Assembly (NCBI GenBank): GCA_011800805.1
Contig: MPNW01000622.1
Span: 36,312 to 100,311 of the forward strand
Direction of reading: 5' to 3'
Origin: Hirudo medicinalis
Taxonomy: Eukaryota > Annelida > Clitellata > Hirudinida > Hirudinidae
DNA length: 64,000 nt
The translations under genes and the position numbers were made by a program. Position 1 is the first letter of the stretch; each line of letters opens with the position of its first letter. The notes beneath the pieces were generated by a model, which saw only the letters and a list, made by a program, of their open reading frames with translations, was not told where the DNA came from and did no database searches. Shown here piece by piece: positions 13,001 through 21,881 of the stretch.

Positions 13001-14986
13001 AATATCTATTCAAAAATCGATAAGCGTAGAAACTCAACAAATTATGCATATTTTAAAAGGTAAGTATGTTATCTTTATTGTTCAAAAACTACTGGACTGA
13101 CTTTCAAATTTTGATTTTACGTTGATATTCGCGATAAAATTTAATTATAACATATTGAAATATACATATCACATACCTCTATTTTCTAGAACTCATCCAA
13201 GGCATTAAACTATGGTTTTTTAATTGTTCAATTAAAGCAGATTTCAAATTCGTAAAATACGGCATGAGATAATAAAAACAATGGATCTAATTAAACAATT
13301 CAGCTAACTTGTTCAATTATTATATGCAGTAGGGGTTATGGACTCAAATGTACCTATACTCTGAGCACTAGACTAATATGTAGACTAGAGATACTAGCTA
13401 CTAGATACTAGAGTCACAAAACTCATCTTACATTTATGATAGCTGCAAATTGAAAATTTTCACATTTGTGCAGACATGACTGCCAGTCTGTAAAGGGATG
13501 TGAAGCTTTATCTACGAAATCGTCGAAACATCCGTAATAAAACGATGTCAATTCTCCTGGGCCTCCAGCTGTTGAAATTATTGAATTATTGAATTTAGTA
13601 GCAGTAGTTACAGAAATTCTTGGGAGCGGCTTGGATTTGAATTCCCAACGGAGCCGCACCAAAGCGAAAGCTTCTCAACTACCCAATCGGCTACCGGATG
13701 CTCAGATCAACTCCATCCGTTCAAGTGCCTCGCCAAGACATTTATTTATTATTTGCATTAAAAAATGTACATAAATGCTTTTTTATTACGATTATATGCT
13801 GGATAGGATTGATTATATGGATTGAGCATTTCCGTATGTACGTTGTGGTGAGGGGTGGTATGGAATGTTACATTTGTCCTTATTTCCAACCTTCATGGCA
13901 CTAGATACTAATTATAAACTTTGTAAAACATATTTAAAAAGTTAATCAACTATCATTACAATATAATCTCTATATGTTCGAATTTTTCAAAATAAATTTA
14001 CGTTATGATAAGGATTTTACATATGACTTAATGCATTTTGGATCAATAGATATAAATAGGCCCAATAAGCAAGTCAAGAAATTTCGTCCTATTCATCAAG
14101 TTATGCTGAGGACATTAAGAAAATACAACTGCTACAATTAAGCAATTAACCTAGCGTGAATACTTCAATTTCGGCAATGGAAAACCCCACATCTTTCGAG
14201 GATAGAATTCTCACGCGCTTGGCTAATCTGCTCAGACAATTAACTCTCATCTCTTTACCTTCTCCGAGGCTAGCCTTCGGAAACATTGAACAAAGTTCAG
14301 ATTCTTCTGTATCGTTGTATAGTTCGACCGTAAATCCGTCTAGACACCCATCTGCAAAAATTATTGCAATCGGAGACATTGCTTATGTCACACCAAACTC
14401 ACTCAAAAGAATAATGCCAAATTGTATGTTAAATATTTAAAATGAAACTTTGTAATGGAATATTAAATTGTCAACATCATCATTTATTATGACCAATTAT
14501 TTATTAATCATTATTTATTATAATCAATCAATGAAATTCAATTTTGTTTTCACCTAATTGTTCTATCGATCTCCCTTCTGTGACAATAACATAATGTACG
14601 TAATACTGTTCCTCCAATTGAACGTCAATGAATGCTCGAGGAGAACAAGTTATATTTAAAAATATTGGCGTTTGAATATTTTTGACTCCATCAGTAAGGA
14701 AAGCGACATCAATACTCATTTTACAATATGCAACCGGCTTGCGGAGGGCAACATTCATCTCTGCAATTCCTGAAATTTATTTTGAAGGAAAGGTATTCTT
14801 AAAAAGTTGTGCTCAATTTCGAGTCGCGGCATTGACTGATTTCATGCTGCCAATATCAACGGTTGTGTGCTCAGCCTCAGATCAACAATCAAAACAAGTT
14901 TCAAACAAATATTTAAGTTTTCGTGTTTTTTATAAGTTCTAATTCCGCTAACCTTTTGGAAACAAGATCAGCAAGATGGCCAACAT
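4070..14986 (-). CDS. gene A: F-type lectin / WSC / EGF type I membrane protein
   Basis: Eleven exons (minus): 14986-14953 signal peptide MLAILLILFPKG; 14769-14554 and 14351-14151 F-type lectin-like domain (NVALRKP..., LDGFTVELYND, then IAEIEVFT at the end); 13568-13432 plus 12907-12790 first WSC domain; 10975-10836 plus 8586-8445 second WSC domain, each with eight cysteines; 7085-6954 EGF/laminin-type module; 5080-4937 EGF; 4578-4450 calcium-binding EGF (DINEC, and CxNx4FxCxC hydroxylation motif); 4212-4070 transmembrane helix (MIFLVLFIFLLIGLSVAGV), stop 14 residues past MGL. The sum is 1536 nt, 511 residues, in frame throughout with phases 1-1-1-0-1-0-1-1-1-1. F-type lectins bind fucose and WSC domains are putative carbohydrate-binding modules. 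The fucose motif (HX24RXDX4R/K) is not visible, so the ligand is open. Weak points are the AAG acceptor at 12908 and the duplicated exon 1. Confidence 0.8.
5290..6120 (+). mobile_element. 5'-truncated CR1/jockey-like LINE, reverse transcriptase C-terminal part
   Basis: Degenerate plus-strand reading with FADDTK (RT catalytic motif) at about 5308, then LEWQM-like thumb sequence. It continues through HLKKDIETLERLQRRATRTI and TSLEIRRSRGDLIEMLKIL, then YFDRRVVVNLWNKLLDENI near the end. Several stops and frameshifts make it inactive. The 3' tail (AAAAAGGAGTGGTTTATCAC..TAAACCACTG) is shared with copies at 1.66-1.87 and 27.7 kb. It lies in antisense orientation inside gene A's intron between the EGF exons 6954 and 5080. 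Confidence 0.8.
7443..7600. repeat. SINE-like dispersed repeat, copy 1
   Basis: A GC-richer island ending in ..ccgaatatggaggacgtatataataaaattaatta. The order of blocks (gattcccataacgggagc, cctccggg, actggccgaat, ggaggacgta, then an AT tail) recurs at 8270-8375. That suggests a short retroelement with an AT-rich tail. No protein frame is convincing. Both copies sit in gene A introns. Confidence 0.35.
8240..8375. repeat. SINE-like dispersed repeat, copy 2
   Basis: Same block order as at 7443-7600: tttgagtcccatcggggga, ctccgggg, gaccgaatttgaaggacgta and ataataacgggacg. It ends about 70 bases from the second half of WSC domain 2 of gene A (exon 8586-8445). Confidence 0.35.
9600..10818 (+). mobile_element. 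LINE fragment with RT and C-terminal segments plus poly-A tail
   Basis: The plus strand reads LFADxxDTMYISGKDVNN..., NWFISNCLTLNLNKSSFIIF, then a tWSKHM..IQNLIAKNIGIISR segment, and a 125-residue open frame (10242-10619) rich in aromatic residues typical of the C-terminus of L2/CR1-like ORF2 proteins. Frame breaks at several points make it inactive. The 3' end is AATAAATAAAATTGCTC followed by a run of A at about 10809-10817. The element is 5'-truncated and ends about 18 bp from a splice donor of gene A. Confidence 0.75.
11117..12013. mobile_element. DNA element with inverted ends (tccattaattatgtcaacaaa)
   Basis: The left end reads gttaggggtcatccattaat-tatgtcaacaaa. The right end is its approximate inverse (tgttttgttgacataattta-tggacagccgttag), with a second inverted internal segment (ttgtcaacaactgtcaaa / ttgtcaagaattgtcaaa). 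About 0.9 kb lies between, with no intact transposase. It sits in the gene A intron between the WSC1 and WSC2 exons. Confidence 0.5.
13610..13735 (-). repeat. tRNA-related SINE (Ser/Leu-like arms)
   Basis: On the minus strand, TAGCCGATTGGGTAGTTGAG resembles a tRNA A-box region and GGGAATTCAAATCC resembles a B box with flanking GCCGCTCCC acceptor-like pairing. The long variable region recalls tRNA-Ser/Leu, but mismatches and the missing 5' acceptor arm point to a SINE or tRNA relic rather than a functional tRNA. It lies about 40 bp upstream of the WSC1 exon of gene A. Confidence 0.4.
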
Positions 14987-15072
14987 TTTTCTGAAATGAC
15001 GTCATGCAAATACTACGCAACTATCAATTAAGAATTATTTTCGTGAAAACAGTGTTGGTATGTAACGTCAAT
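14948..15072 (-). repeat. 125-bp exon-1/5'-flank block, copy 1 (gene A)
   Basis: Contains the exon-1 donor (CCAAAAG|GTTAGC), the signal-peptide frame MLAILLILFPK, the start codon at 14986 and a CRE plus octamer just upstream. The same 125 bases recur at 15075-15199, 16445-16569 and 32980-33104. This copy ends directly at a 2-base gap (15073-15074). Confidence 0.85.
14997..15011 (-). promoter_or_regulatory. composite octamer/CRE motif upstream of gene A start
   Basis: On the minus strand ATTTGCAT (POU octamer) is joined to TGACGTCA (perfect CRE/ATF palindrome), sharing one base, 11 bp before the ATG. The arrangement is identical in the other copies of the block. It could be a promoter element close to the transcription start, or lie in a 5' UTR or intron (a TTTCAG acceptor-like site follows). 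Confidence 0.45.
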
Positions 15073-15074
15073 NN

Positions 15075-15199
15075 CTAACCTTTTGGAAACAAGATCAGCA
15101 AGATGGCCAACATTTTTCTGAAATGACGTCATGCAAATACTACGCAACTATCAATTAAGAATTATTTTCGTGAAAACAGTGTTGGTATGTAACGTCAAT
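15075..15199 (-). repeat. 125-bp exon-1 block, copy 2 (after gap)
   Basis: Same as copy 1, with CDS-like 15113-15080. It begins immediately after nn and continues into upstream sequence (catgacttatcactacccc). Most simply it is the same locus as copy 1, with the contig overlap left unmerged by the assembler. Confidence 0.8.
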
Positions 15200-15483
15200 C
15201 ATGACTTATCACTACCCCTAATAAGTTCGTCATTTTTTTTAATTTTAATTATCGAATTGCATTTAATATCAATTGGTAAATTATTAAAATCGGAAACATT
15301 TTTAAGGCCAAATAATTTTTTTAAAATAATATTTTGTATGAAATTATAATGTGAAATATAAATGTTGAAACAATACAGAGAACCATTTGCGTGTTTGGAA
15401 TAAAATTCAGTCGGAATATTGGCTCAAAAAACCACGGGAGATCCAAGAAAGTCATGAGTCTTCTGATACTTAGAGCACCTTAT

Positions 15484-15711
15484 AACATATTTATAATATG
15501 TATGATATATTGTAATATATTGTAATATATTTATAATATGTATAATATATTGTAATATATTGTAATATATTTATAATATGTATAATATATTGTAATATAT
15601 TTATAATATGTATAATATATTGTAATATATTATAATATATTTATAATATGTATAATATATTGTAATATATTATAATATATTTATAATATATATAATATAT
15701 TGTAATGTATT
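15484..15711. repeat. AT minisatellite (TTATAATATGTATAATATAT units)
   Basis: Head-to-tail array of units of about 30-55 bp built from ttataatatg, tataatatattg and taatatat, with small variations. No coding frame. Confidence 0.85.
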
Positions 15712-16283
15712 TAACTCAGGAGTAAAATAACTTCCTAAAACCTTTCAATAAATCCACTATCGACGATTTTGTTGTAGAGATTATTTTGGTCTCTGAGATT
15801 ATCTCTCACAGGTGGATTTGCATTTTTAATTGACATTCATTAAACCCCCCCACAACAACTCATTAAATATTTCATAAACAAAACAATTGCAACTGAATAT
15901 TTATTAGCATGAATATATAATTGGTGTACAAGGAATATCCTCCTAGAACATGTTTTCTTAGCCGAGAAAAGCAGCTGACGTAGTCTCATGAGATTCCTGG
16001 GATTCCTGGCGTTTCGTTTTGACACAGAGACTACATGAGGGTTCAAGTTATTAATTAACCAAAATCGAAAGCAATCATTGTTAGTCAATTTTATCCTTTT
16101 CTTTCACGACAGGATTTTGACGCGCGTCCTGCACTTTGTATTTTAGTACAATTATGCTTCAAACTTATCCCTCGTTTTTAAAAGAAATTCAGTCTTGGGT
16201 TATTATAATGTCGGATGTCTGATACATTCTTATAACCTGGAGTTAGGCACTTGGATGGTTTTCCTATCAAGTTTCGTACTGAT

Positions 16284-16443
16284 TATTATTATTATTATTA
16301 TTACTGATTATTATTATTATTGCAGTGAATTTTGATTATTATTATTATTATTGCAGTGAATTTTGATTATTATTGTTATTGCAGTGAATTTTGATTATTA
16401 TTATTATTATTGTAGTGAATTTTGATTATTATTATTATTATTG
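16284..16443. repeat. (TTA)n microsatellite with TGCAGTGAATTTTGA interruptions
   Basis: ATT/TTA runs separated four times by gcagtgaattttgat (the last as gtagtgaattttgat). It ends at a single N (16444), beyond which copy 3 of the exon-1 block begins. Confidence 0.85.
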
Positions 16444-16444
16444 N

Positions 16445-16569
16445 CTAACCTTTTGGAAACAAGATCAGCAAGATGGCCAACATTTTTCTGAAATGACGTC
16501 ATGCAAATACTACGCAACTATCAATTAAGAATTATTTTCGTGAAAACAGTGTTGGTATGTAACGTCAAT
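16445..16569 (-). repeat. 125-bp exon-1 block, copy 3 (after gap)
   Basis: Third copy, with CDS-like 16483-16450. It is followed by upstream flank nearly identical to that of copy 2 for about 80 bp (caatcacgacttatcacta versus caatcatgacttatcacta) and then divergent. No downstream receptor exons belong to it here, so it is either a misplaced promoter of another paralogue or a remnant. Confidence 0.75.
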
Positions 16570-16952
16570 CACGACTTATCACTACCCCTAATAAGTTCGT
16601 CATTTTTTTAAATTTTAATTATCGAATTGCATTTAACACCATCGGACAATTAATTGTTCGACAGAAAATAGAGAATGCACAAAAACCATTGGAGTCATTT
16701 CCAGGGCCAAATAAATAGCCAATTAACATGTTTTAAATAATATTTTTCATGTAATTGTGGCATGTAATCTAAATATACAGAAAACCATTTATATTTTTGA
16801 AATAAAAATCAGTCAGAAATTTATCAACTGGAATATAGGACAAAAAAAACAAAAACACTGGAAACCCACGAAACTAAAGGCGGTAGTTCATAGGAGGAGA
16901 TTTTTCACTTCTAGAAACTCTCGTCTAATATAAACAGGCAGTATCTGTCTAC

Positions 16953-18757
16953 TAGGGTTTTCGCCCCAGATTTCCCCGAACCCGAAAACCTATTTTACAA
17001 AAAACCAGGAATCTGTTGATGAAGTTGTGGCCATAATAGTTGCTTTAGATGGCATATCCTTCAATCAAGTTGCTAATAGTTCTCTTATCAAACGTGCTTT
17101 TAGATCAGATGGCATCTTCCTGCCTAGCAGTCCAAGTAAAATTAAAGTTCTGTTCATGAAACATTTTCAAGAAGAGCAAAATCACTAAGAAAATCGTCGA
17201 AATCAAAAAGTGCAATGGTCGTTTTTCAATTAGTTTTGATGAATCAACATCAACAAGAAACCGAAGATTCATAAATCTGAATTTACATTTTTCAACTGAC
17301 TTCCAATCTTTAGGTCTAATTAGAGTTGTGGGGAGCATGAACACAGAAAGATTGATTCAGGTTGTCAAAGAGAGGCTCAGTGAGTACAAAGTTTCTTTGG
17401 ATGATGATGCTGTAGCCTCAGTCACTGGTGGTGCAAGCATTATGATGAAGTTTGGTCGTAACACTAACCTTCTCCATGTTGCTTGTCTAGCACATGCCAT
17501 TCATTTGGTTGTCTGTGATGTCCTACACAAAAGCCAGGAAAGTAGATCAGAATAGGACAACATGGAAGATCAGGAAATTGAAGAGATTGATTTTCAAGAG
17601 GAGGAAAATGATGATTTTGATTATCAAGAAGAATCGACTGAAGACAAGTTATCAAATTTTGTTCCTGAGCTTAAGGAGATTATTGCAAAAGTCAGGAAAA
17701 TTGTTAAGGTATTTCGAAAATCTCCTGTCAGTAATGATGTAAATCTGTAGCCTCAAAACATGGAAACTTTTGGTAAAGAAAAGAATCTTTTACCGGACTG
17801 TAAAACAAGATGGAATAGTCTTTTGAAAATGCTGCAACGTTTTTATGAGGTGAGAAAAGAAGTAAAGAAGTAAAAATTGCAATGCTTCAGATTGATCAGC
17901 AGTTTGATCTGTATGACCAAGAACTGGCCACGATTAAAGAACTTTGTGCACTTGCTCCTCTTGAAATTGTCGTGCAATATTTGTGTCAAGAAGTTGCTGA
18001 CCTCGTCCTAGCTGAAAACGTAATAGCGTTCACATTGAAGAAGTTGAGAGACTTAAGCACTCCTATCGGGAAGACTGTGTTTCAAAAATTTGAAATTCTA
18101 GTCTTACAGCGGCGCAACACAGAGCTGGCCCATTTGATTGAATGTTTGAAATTGGCAGATTTCCTTGATGAGACTCATGATGAGTTTGATGTCAAAATTC
18201 AGAAGACCAAGATTACTACCCTTGCAACAAATTTAATGAAACGTTTGTTTAAGGCTAATGAAGCTGACCAAGATGATGATGGCTTTGAAATTAAAGTTGA
18301 TGATGTAGCTGAAGAGAACAAAGAAGTTTCTAAAATGGAAATCTCCCTGTATGATGAGCTGAGTATATTTCTGCAGGAGCAAGACCCATAACAAAGTCAA
18401 CTTGAATGTGGATTTGTCTCCCACATCATCAAAAAAGAAATTCAGTTGTTTCAAGCAACTAAGAAAAGACCCGAAAACTTGGACAAACTTAACAGATGTT
18501 TGACAATTCGACCAACTTCAATGGAAGCAGAAAAAGCTTTTTCTGTAATGACCCTTTTTGCAAACAGACTATGACACCGACTTAATGATGACAATTTGAA
18601 TGCAATGTTAGTGTTGCGAAAGTTTTACAGAAAATAAATTCTATTAACCTTATTATATAAGTCTATATATGGTATATAAAATTGCCTTTGGCTTCTTTAG
18701 CTGTCAATAGTAAATAAGTTTATATATGAATAGGGAAACCCAAAATCGAAAACACTA
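16953..18757 (+). mobile_element. hAT transposon with broken transposase and exact 8-bp TSD
   Basis: The ends are TAGGGTTTTCG and CGAAAACACTA (inverted, one mismatch), flanked on both sides by the perfect 8-bp duplication CTGTCTAC (16945-16952 and 18758-18765). Inside, the plus strand encodes hAT transposase pieces: SFDESTSTRNRRFINLNL, VTGGASIMMKFGRNTNLLH, CLAHAIHLVVCDVL, an acidic region, DCKTRWNSLLKMLQRFYE, and the C-terminal dimerisation region PTSMEAEKAFSVMTLFANR...LNAMLVLRKF. Stops and frameshifts (about 17190, 17554, 17748, 18389, 18572) inactivate it. It lies between genes A and B. Confidence 0.9.
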
Positions 18758-19917
18758 CTGTCTACCCCCAACAAGTAAACTCAATGTAGTTGTTTCTGGG
18801 CACGCTGACAAATGTTGCTTATGATTTAAGATGAAATCTAAAGATTCCAATTCTTAAAATCATCAAAACAAGGTTCTCCAAGAGGTGAATCGAGGAGCTT
18901 TTGATATGAAAAAAATATTCATAGCATGTATGGTCATCAGAAATGTCGAATTTAATTATTTTTAGAAAATTACTTTAGCCAAAACTAAGGGTCAGCGATG
19001 GTTTGGAGCAGACATGGGGTACTCTGTACTTGTACTCGTACTTGGACCTTGAGTACTTATACTTGCGCAATGGCGGATAAGTTATTCAACATTGAACTCG
19101 CGTTTGATTATTCATAAATTCTGAGTTTATGCACTGTTAATTGTTCTTCAAATGGATGCACAAGATTCTTAAGCAATTATTTAAAAACTGAATTGAAGGC
19201 AATCTCTTCGGACGGCATATCATGGTTCGTACAGGAATTTGGAAACTCAAATTTAGGACTTTTTAGAAATTCCCAATCAATTTTGTAAGACCGAAATTAA
19301 CGTAAATAACTGTATTTAGACTATTTATTCTTTTCATAGGCTTTAGATTTATAATACAAAATAAAAACACATGAGAGCTCAAAACATAAATTTATTTACA
19401 CAAAATTCAATTCTTGGGCTCTTTCTAAATTTGCAATTTCTGCAACTTTTGCCTCACTATCTTTTCTTTGGATGTTGGCAAGCGGAATTTCGACAAGCCA
19501 TCCAATGGCGCTTCCACTTTTTGGTTGGCACCGAGAGCTTTATTATATTCGTGTATTATTTTGGCAACGAGGTAAAATAACTATATCCTATCAATAAATC
19601 CATCATCTCCAATTTGGATGAAGAGATGGTCTCACTTCGTTGGACTTGTGGTTTTCATATCAATTAATTGGTCAGATTCATTGAAATGTAAAGGAAGTAC
19701 CGAAAATGCTCCATTCGAATAATCTTATTATTATATAATCTATTATATAATTATAATTATTATTATGTTATTTATAATTATATAATATTTATTGTATAAT
19801 CTATTACATAATCTTATTATTTAACGGACGTTGATACTATACCGACATACAGACGCGGAAAATTCCCTTCACTTTTAATTACATTATATAAAAATGCACA
19901 TCAACAAAACTCAAAAA

Positions 19918-19923
19918 TTTATT
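19918..19923 (-). terminator. polyadenylation signal of gene B
   Basis: AATAAA on the minus strand, about 80 nt past the low-complexity terminal frame of gene B. The downstream sequence matches that of gene A (TTTTGAGTTTTGTTGATG versus TTGCTGAGTTTTGTTGTG). Confidence 0.5.
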
Positions 19924-20000
19924 GAAGCGTAAGCAATTGAAATTAAGCCAATTAATTTTTGTATCTTGTTATTTGAATAAAGTGTTTTCGAAAACATTTT

Positions 20001-20157
20001 TTATAATGCACCTCCGGCACCAGCCCCAGCCCCGGCACCAGCACCAGCCCCAGCACCAGCCCCAGCCCCAGCCCCGGCACCAGCACCAGCAACATCACCA
20101 CCAATAGACGCCGAATCTTGGGACTCGTGGGATGAATGTGCCATCTTGCCACATATC
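20001..20157 (-). other. candidate alternative terminal exon of gene B (Gly-Ala repeat)
   Basis: Acceptor aacttttttccag, then in phase 2 MAHSSHESQDSASIGGDVAG and a Gly-Ala dipeptide run ending AGGAL and a stop. Exactly 157 nt, like the gene A counterpart at 3785-3941. The hAT remnant at 20.2-21.75 kb separates it from the transmembrane exon. It may be 3' UTR. Confidence 0.4.
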
Positions 20158-20199
20158 CTGGAAAAAAGTTGAGTCTGACTTCAGTTTGAGTTTGGCAAT

Positions 20200-21755
20200 A
20201 CCAATACTTTTCCTATACATTTTGAAGTAATAGTAACTCAAACAATATTCAATAAAAGCAAAAGAATTTTATTGAAATACAAACTGTTTAAAAATTGATT
20301 ATCATGTTTACCATTTTGCTAGACGCAGAAATAGCAACATTTCAAAATGTTCGCTCGACATATTCGGGCATAGCAGTGAACATATCCTGCCACCCAGTGA
20401 GAATAATCACTCCACTGCTGCTGTAGCGGGCAATCCAACGTTGAGGGCCGCAGAAGACTTTTTGATGTGATGATTAAGAGTCAGTAACTCTGAAGCAAAA
20501 TTAAGTCAGCCAAATATCTATCGACCTCTTCCGTATAACAACATCAAATCTTTGCCTCTTATTTGAAAATGCAGCGAAGAAATTTGTGAAAAAATCTTCT
20601 GGTTGCAGCGTTTGGTTTTTGAAATTTTGCCGCCCAGTTTTTTTGTTTTGTTCCTTTATCATGGCATCTATGTGTGACTTCAATGTCGTCACAAGCCTTG
20701 CCTTCTGAACTTCATCGCTAAGCCAGTATAAATTAAATTGAGGGTGGATTGCAGCTGCCAGTTGAGCATCAGTGTCATTGTTCATGCCATCAAATCTTCG
20801 TCTTATTCCAGCTCTCAATCCTTTAATCAGCGGTGATGGATTTAGTGTCTTTCAAAAGAGCATTTAACTGGTTGACAATAACTGCCAATGTTGGGAGTTA
20901 TTGTGTCCAGAAAATAAAATGTACCAAACCTGTAGCCTCTGCTGCAGGACGCATTGTTTTCAATCTCCTTTAAGAAAAACTTTTTGGACAGGAAGCGGAC
21001 GGTTTTTTAAGTTCATCACATAGCTTATCGAACTTAATTTCATCTTGGGGCATGGATAAACATTTGTTCTTACTTCTTCTACTGCGCCATAAACTGAGTC
21101 CCATCTGGTATCACATGGAGCAACAAAGAGTCTCAGATGTTCGGCATCTTATCAGCAGCTGATGACCGGTTTTGTTTACTCCACCAAAAATTTTGCAAAA
21201 GTCTGCATTGAAACCTTTTCAAAAATGCCAGCTTCCAGTTTTGCTGCCTGTTGCCATTAAATTCAGGATACTACAGGCACATTTCCAGTGGCGAGATAAT
21301 CTCTATATCTGATTTTCATCTTCAAAATCATCAGTAATTTTTAATATATCATCAATAATCAAGTAATCAATATTCTCCGATATTGATTCCCCTCCAACTA
21401 AATCAGTTAGTTTACGTTCAGTTTCATAAAATGAAAGTGCTCGAATGCTTTCATAAAATTTGACCCGCTATCAGTGACTGCGCAGGCTATGTTTGGAGCG
21501 AGAGTCCATAGAAAGTTAAACAAGCAAAAGCTGAACACAAAGATGAAGAAGCTATTGATTTAAAAAATAAATTATTTTAAATATTTGTAATTTTAAAAAG
21601 TTCGTAAAAGTATTGGTATCGAGTATCTCTAGCTCCAAAAAGTATCGACGACACTCATTTTGATACTGACGGCCAAAATTATCGGCTATACCAATACTGA
21701 TACTCATAAAGTGTCGGCGCCATGTTACCAATACTGCGATATTAACAACCTTGTT
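20200..21755 (-). pseudogene. degenerate hAT transposase / second hAT element
   Basis: Minus-strand pieces read VTDSGSNFMKAFEHF, LSRHWKCACSILNLMAT, and then (20501-20818) IRRRFDGMNNDTDAQLAAAIHPQFNLYWL, the order expected for hAT/ZBED-type transposases. Many stops. The upstream edge has TACCAATACTGATACTC-like sequence ending ATATTAACAACCTTG near 21755, likely a terminal repeat. The other end was not pinned down. It is inserted in the 3' part of gene B in the same orientation as the gene. Confidence 0.65.
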
Positions 21756-21881
21756 TAACTTAAGTGTTTAATTATTTACAATTAATTACAATTTAATCAA
21801 ATTATTTTAATGAATTGCCACGCATTTTCAGTTGGACCAAAGCGATCGTATCCATGTTTTCGGTTAAAATCAATTCAATTT

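Noticed and set aside
13589..13774. Possible functional tRNA at the SINE-like sequence
   Set aside because: Acceptor and anticodon arms do not pair well, so it reads as a SINE or relic.
15480..15715. CRISPR-like direct repeats
   Set aside because: Units vary in length and abut without unique spacers. It is an AT minisatellite in a eukaryotic genome.
15075..16569. Two additional receptor genes implied by extra signal-peptide exons
   Set aside because: No downstream receptor exons accompany copies 2 and 3, and both start at gap edges, so assembly duplication is simpler.
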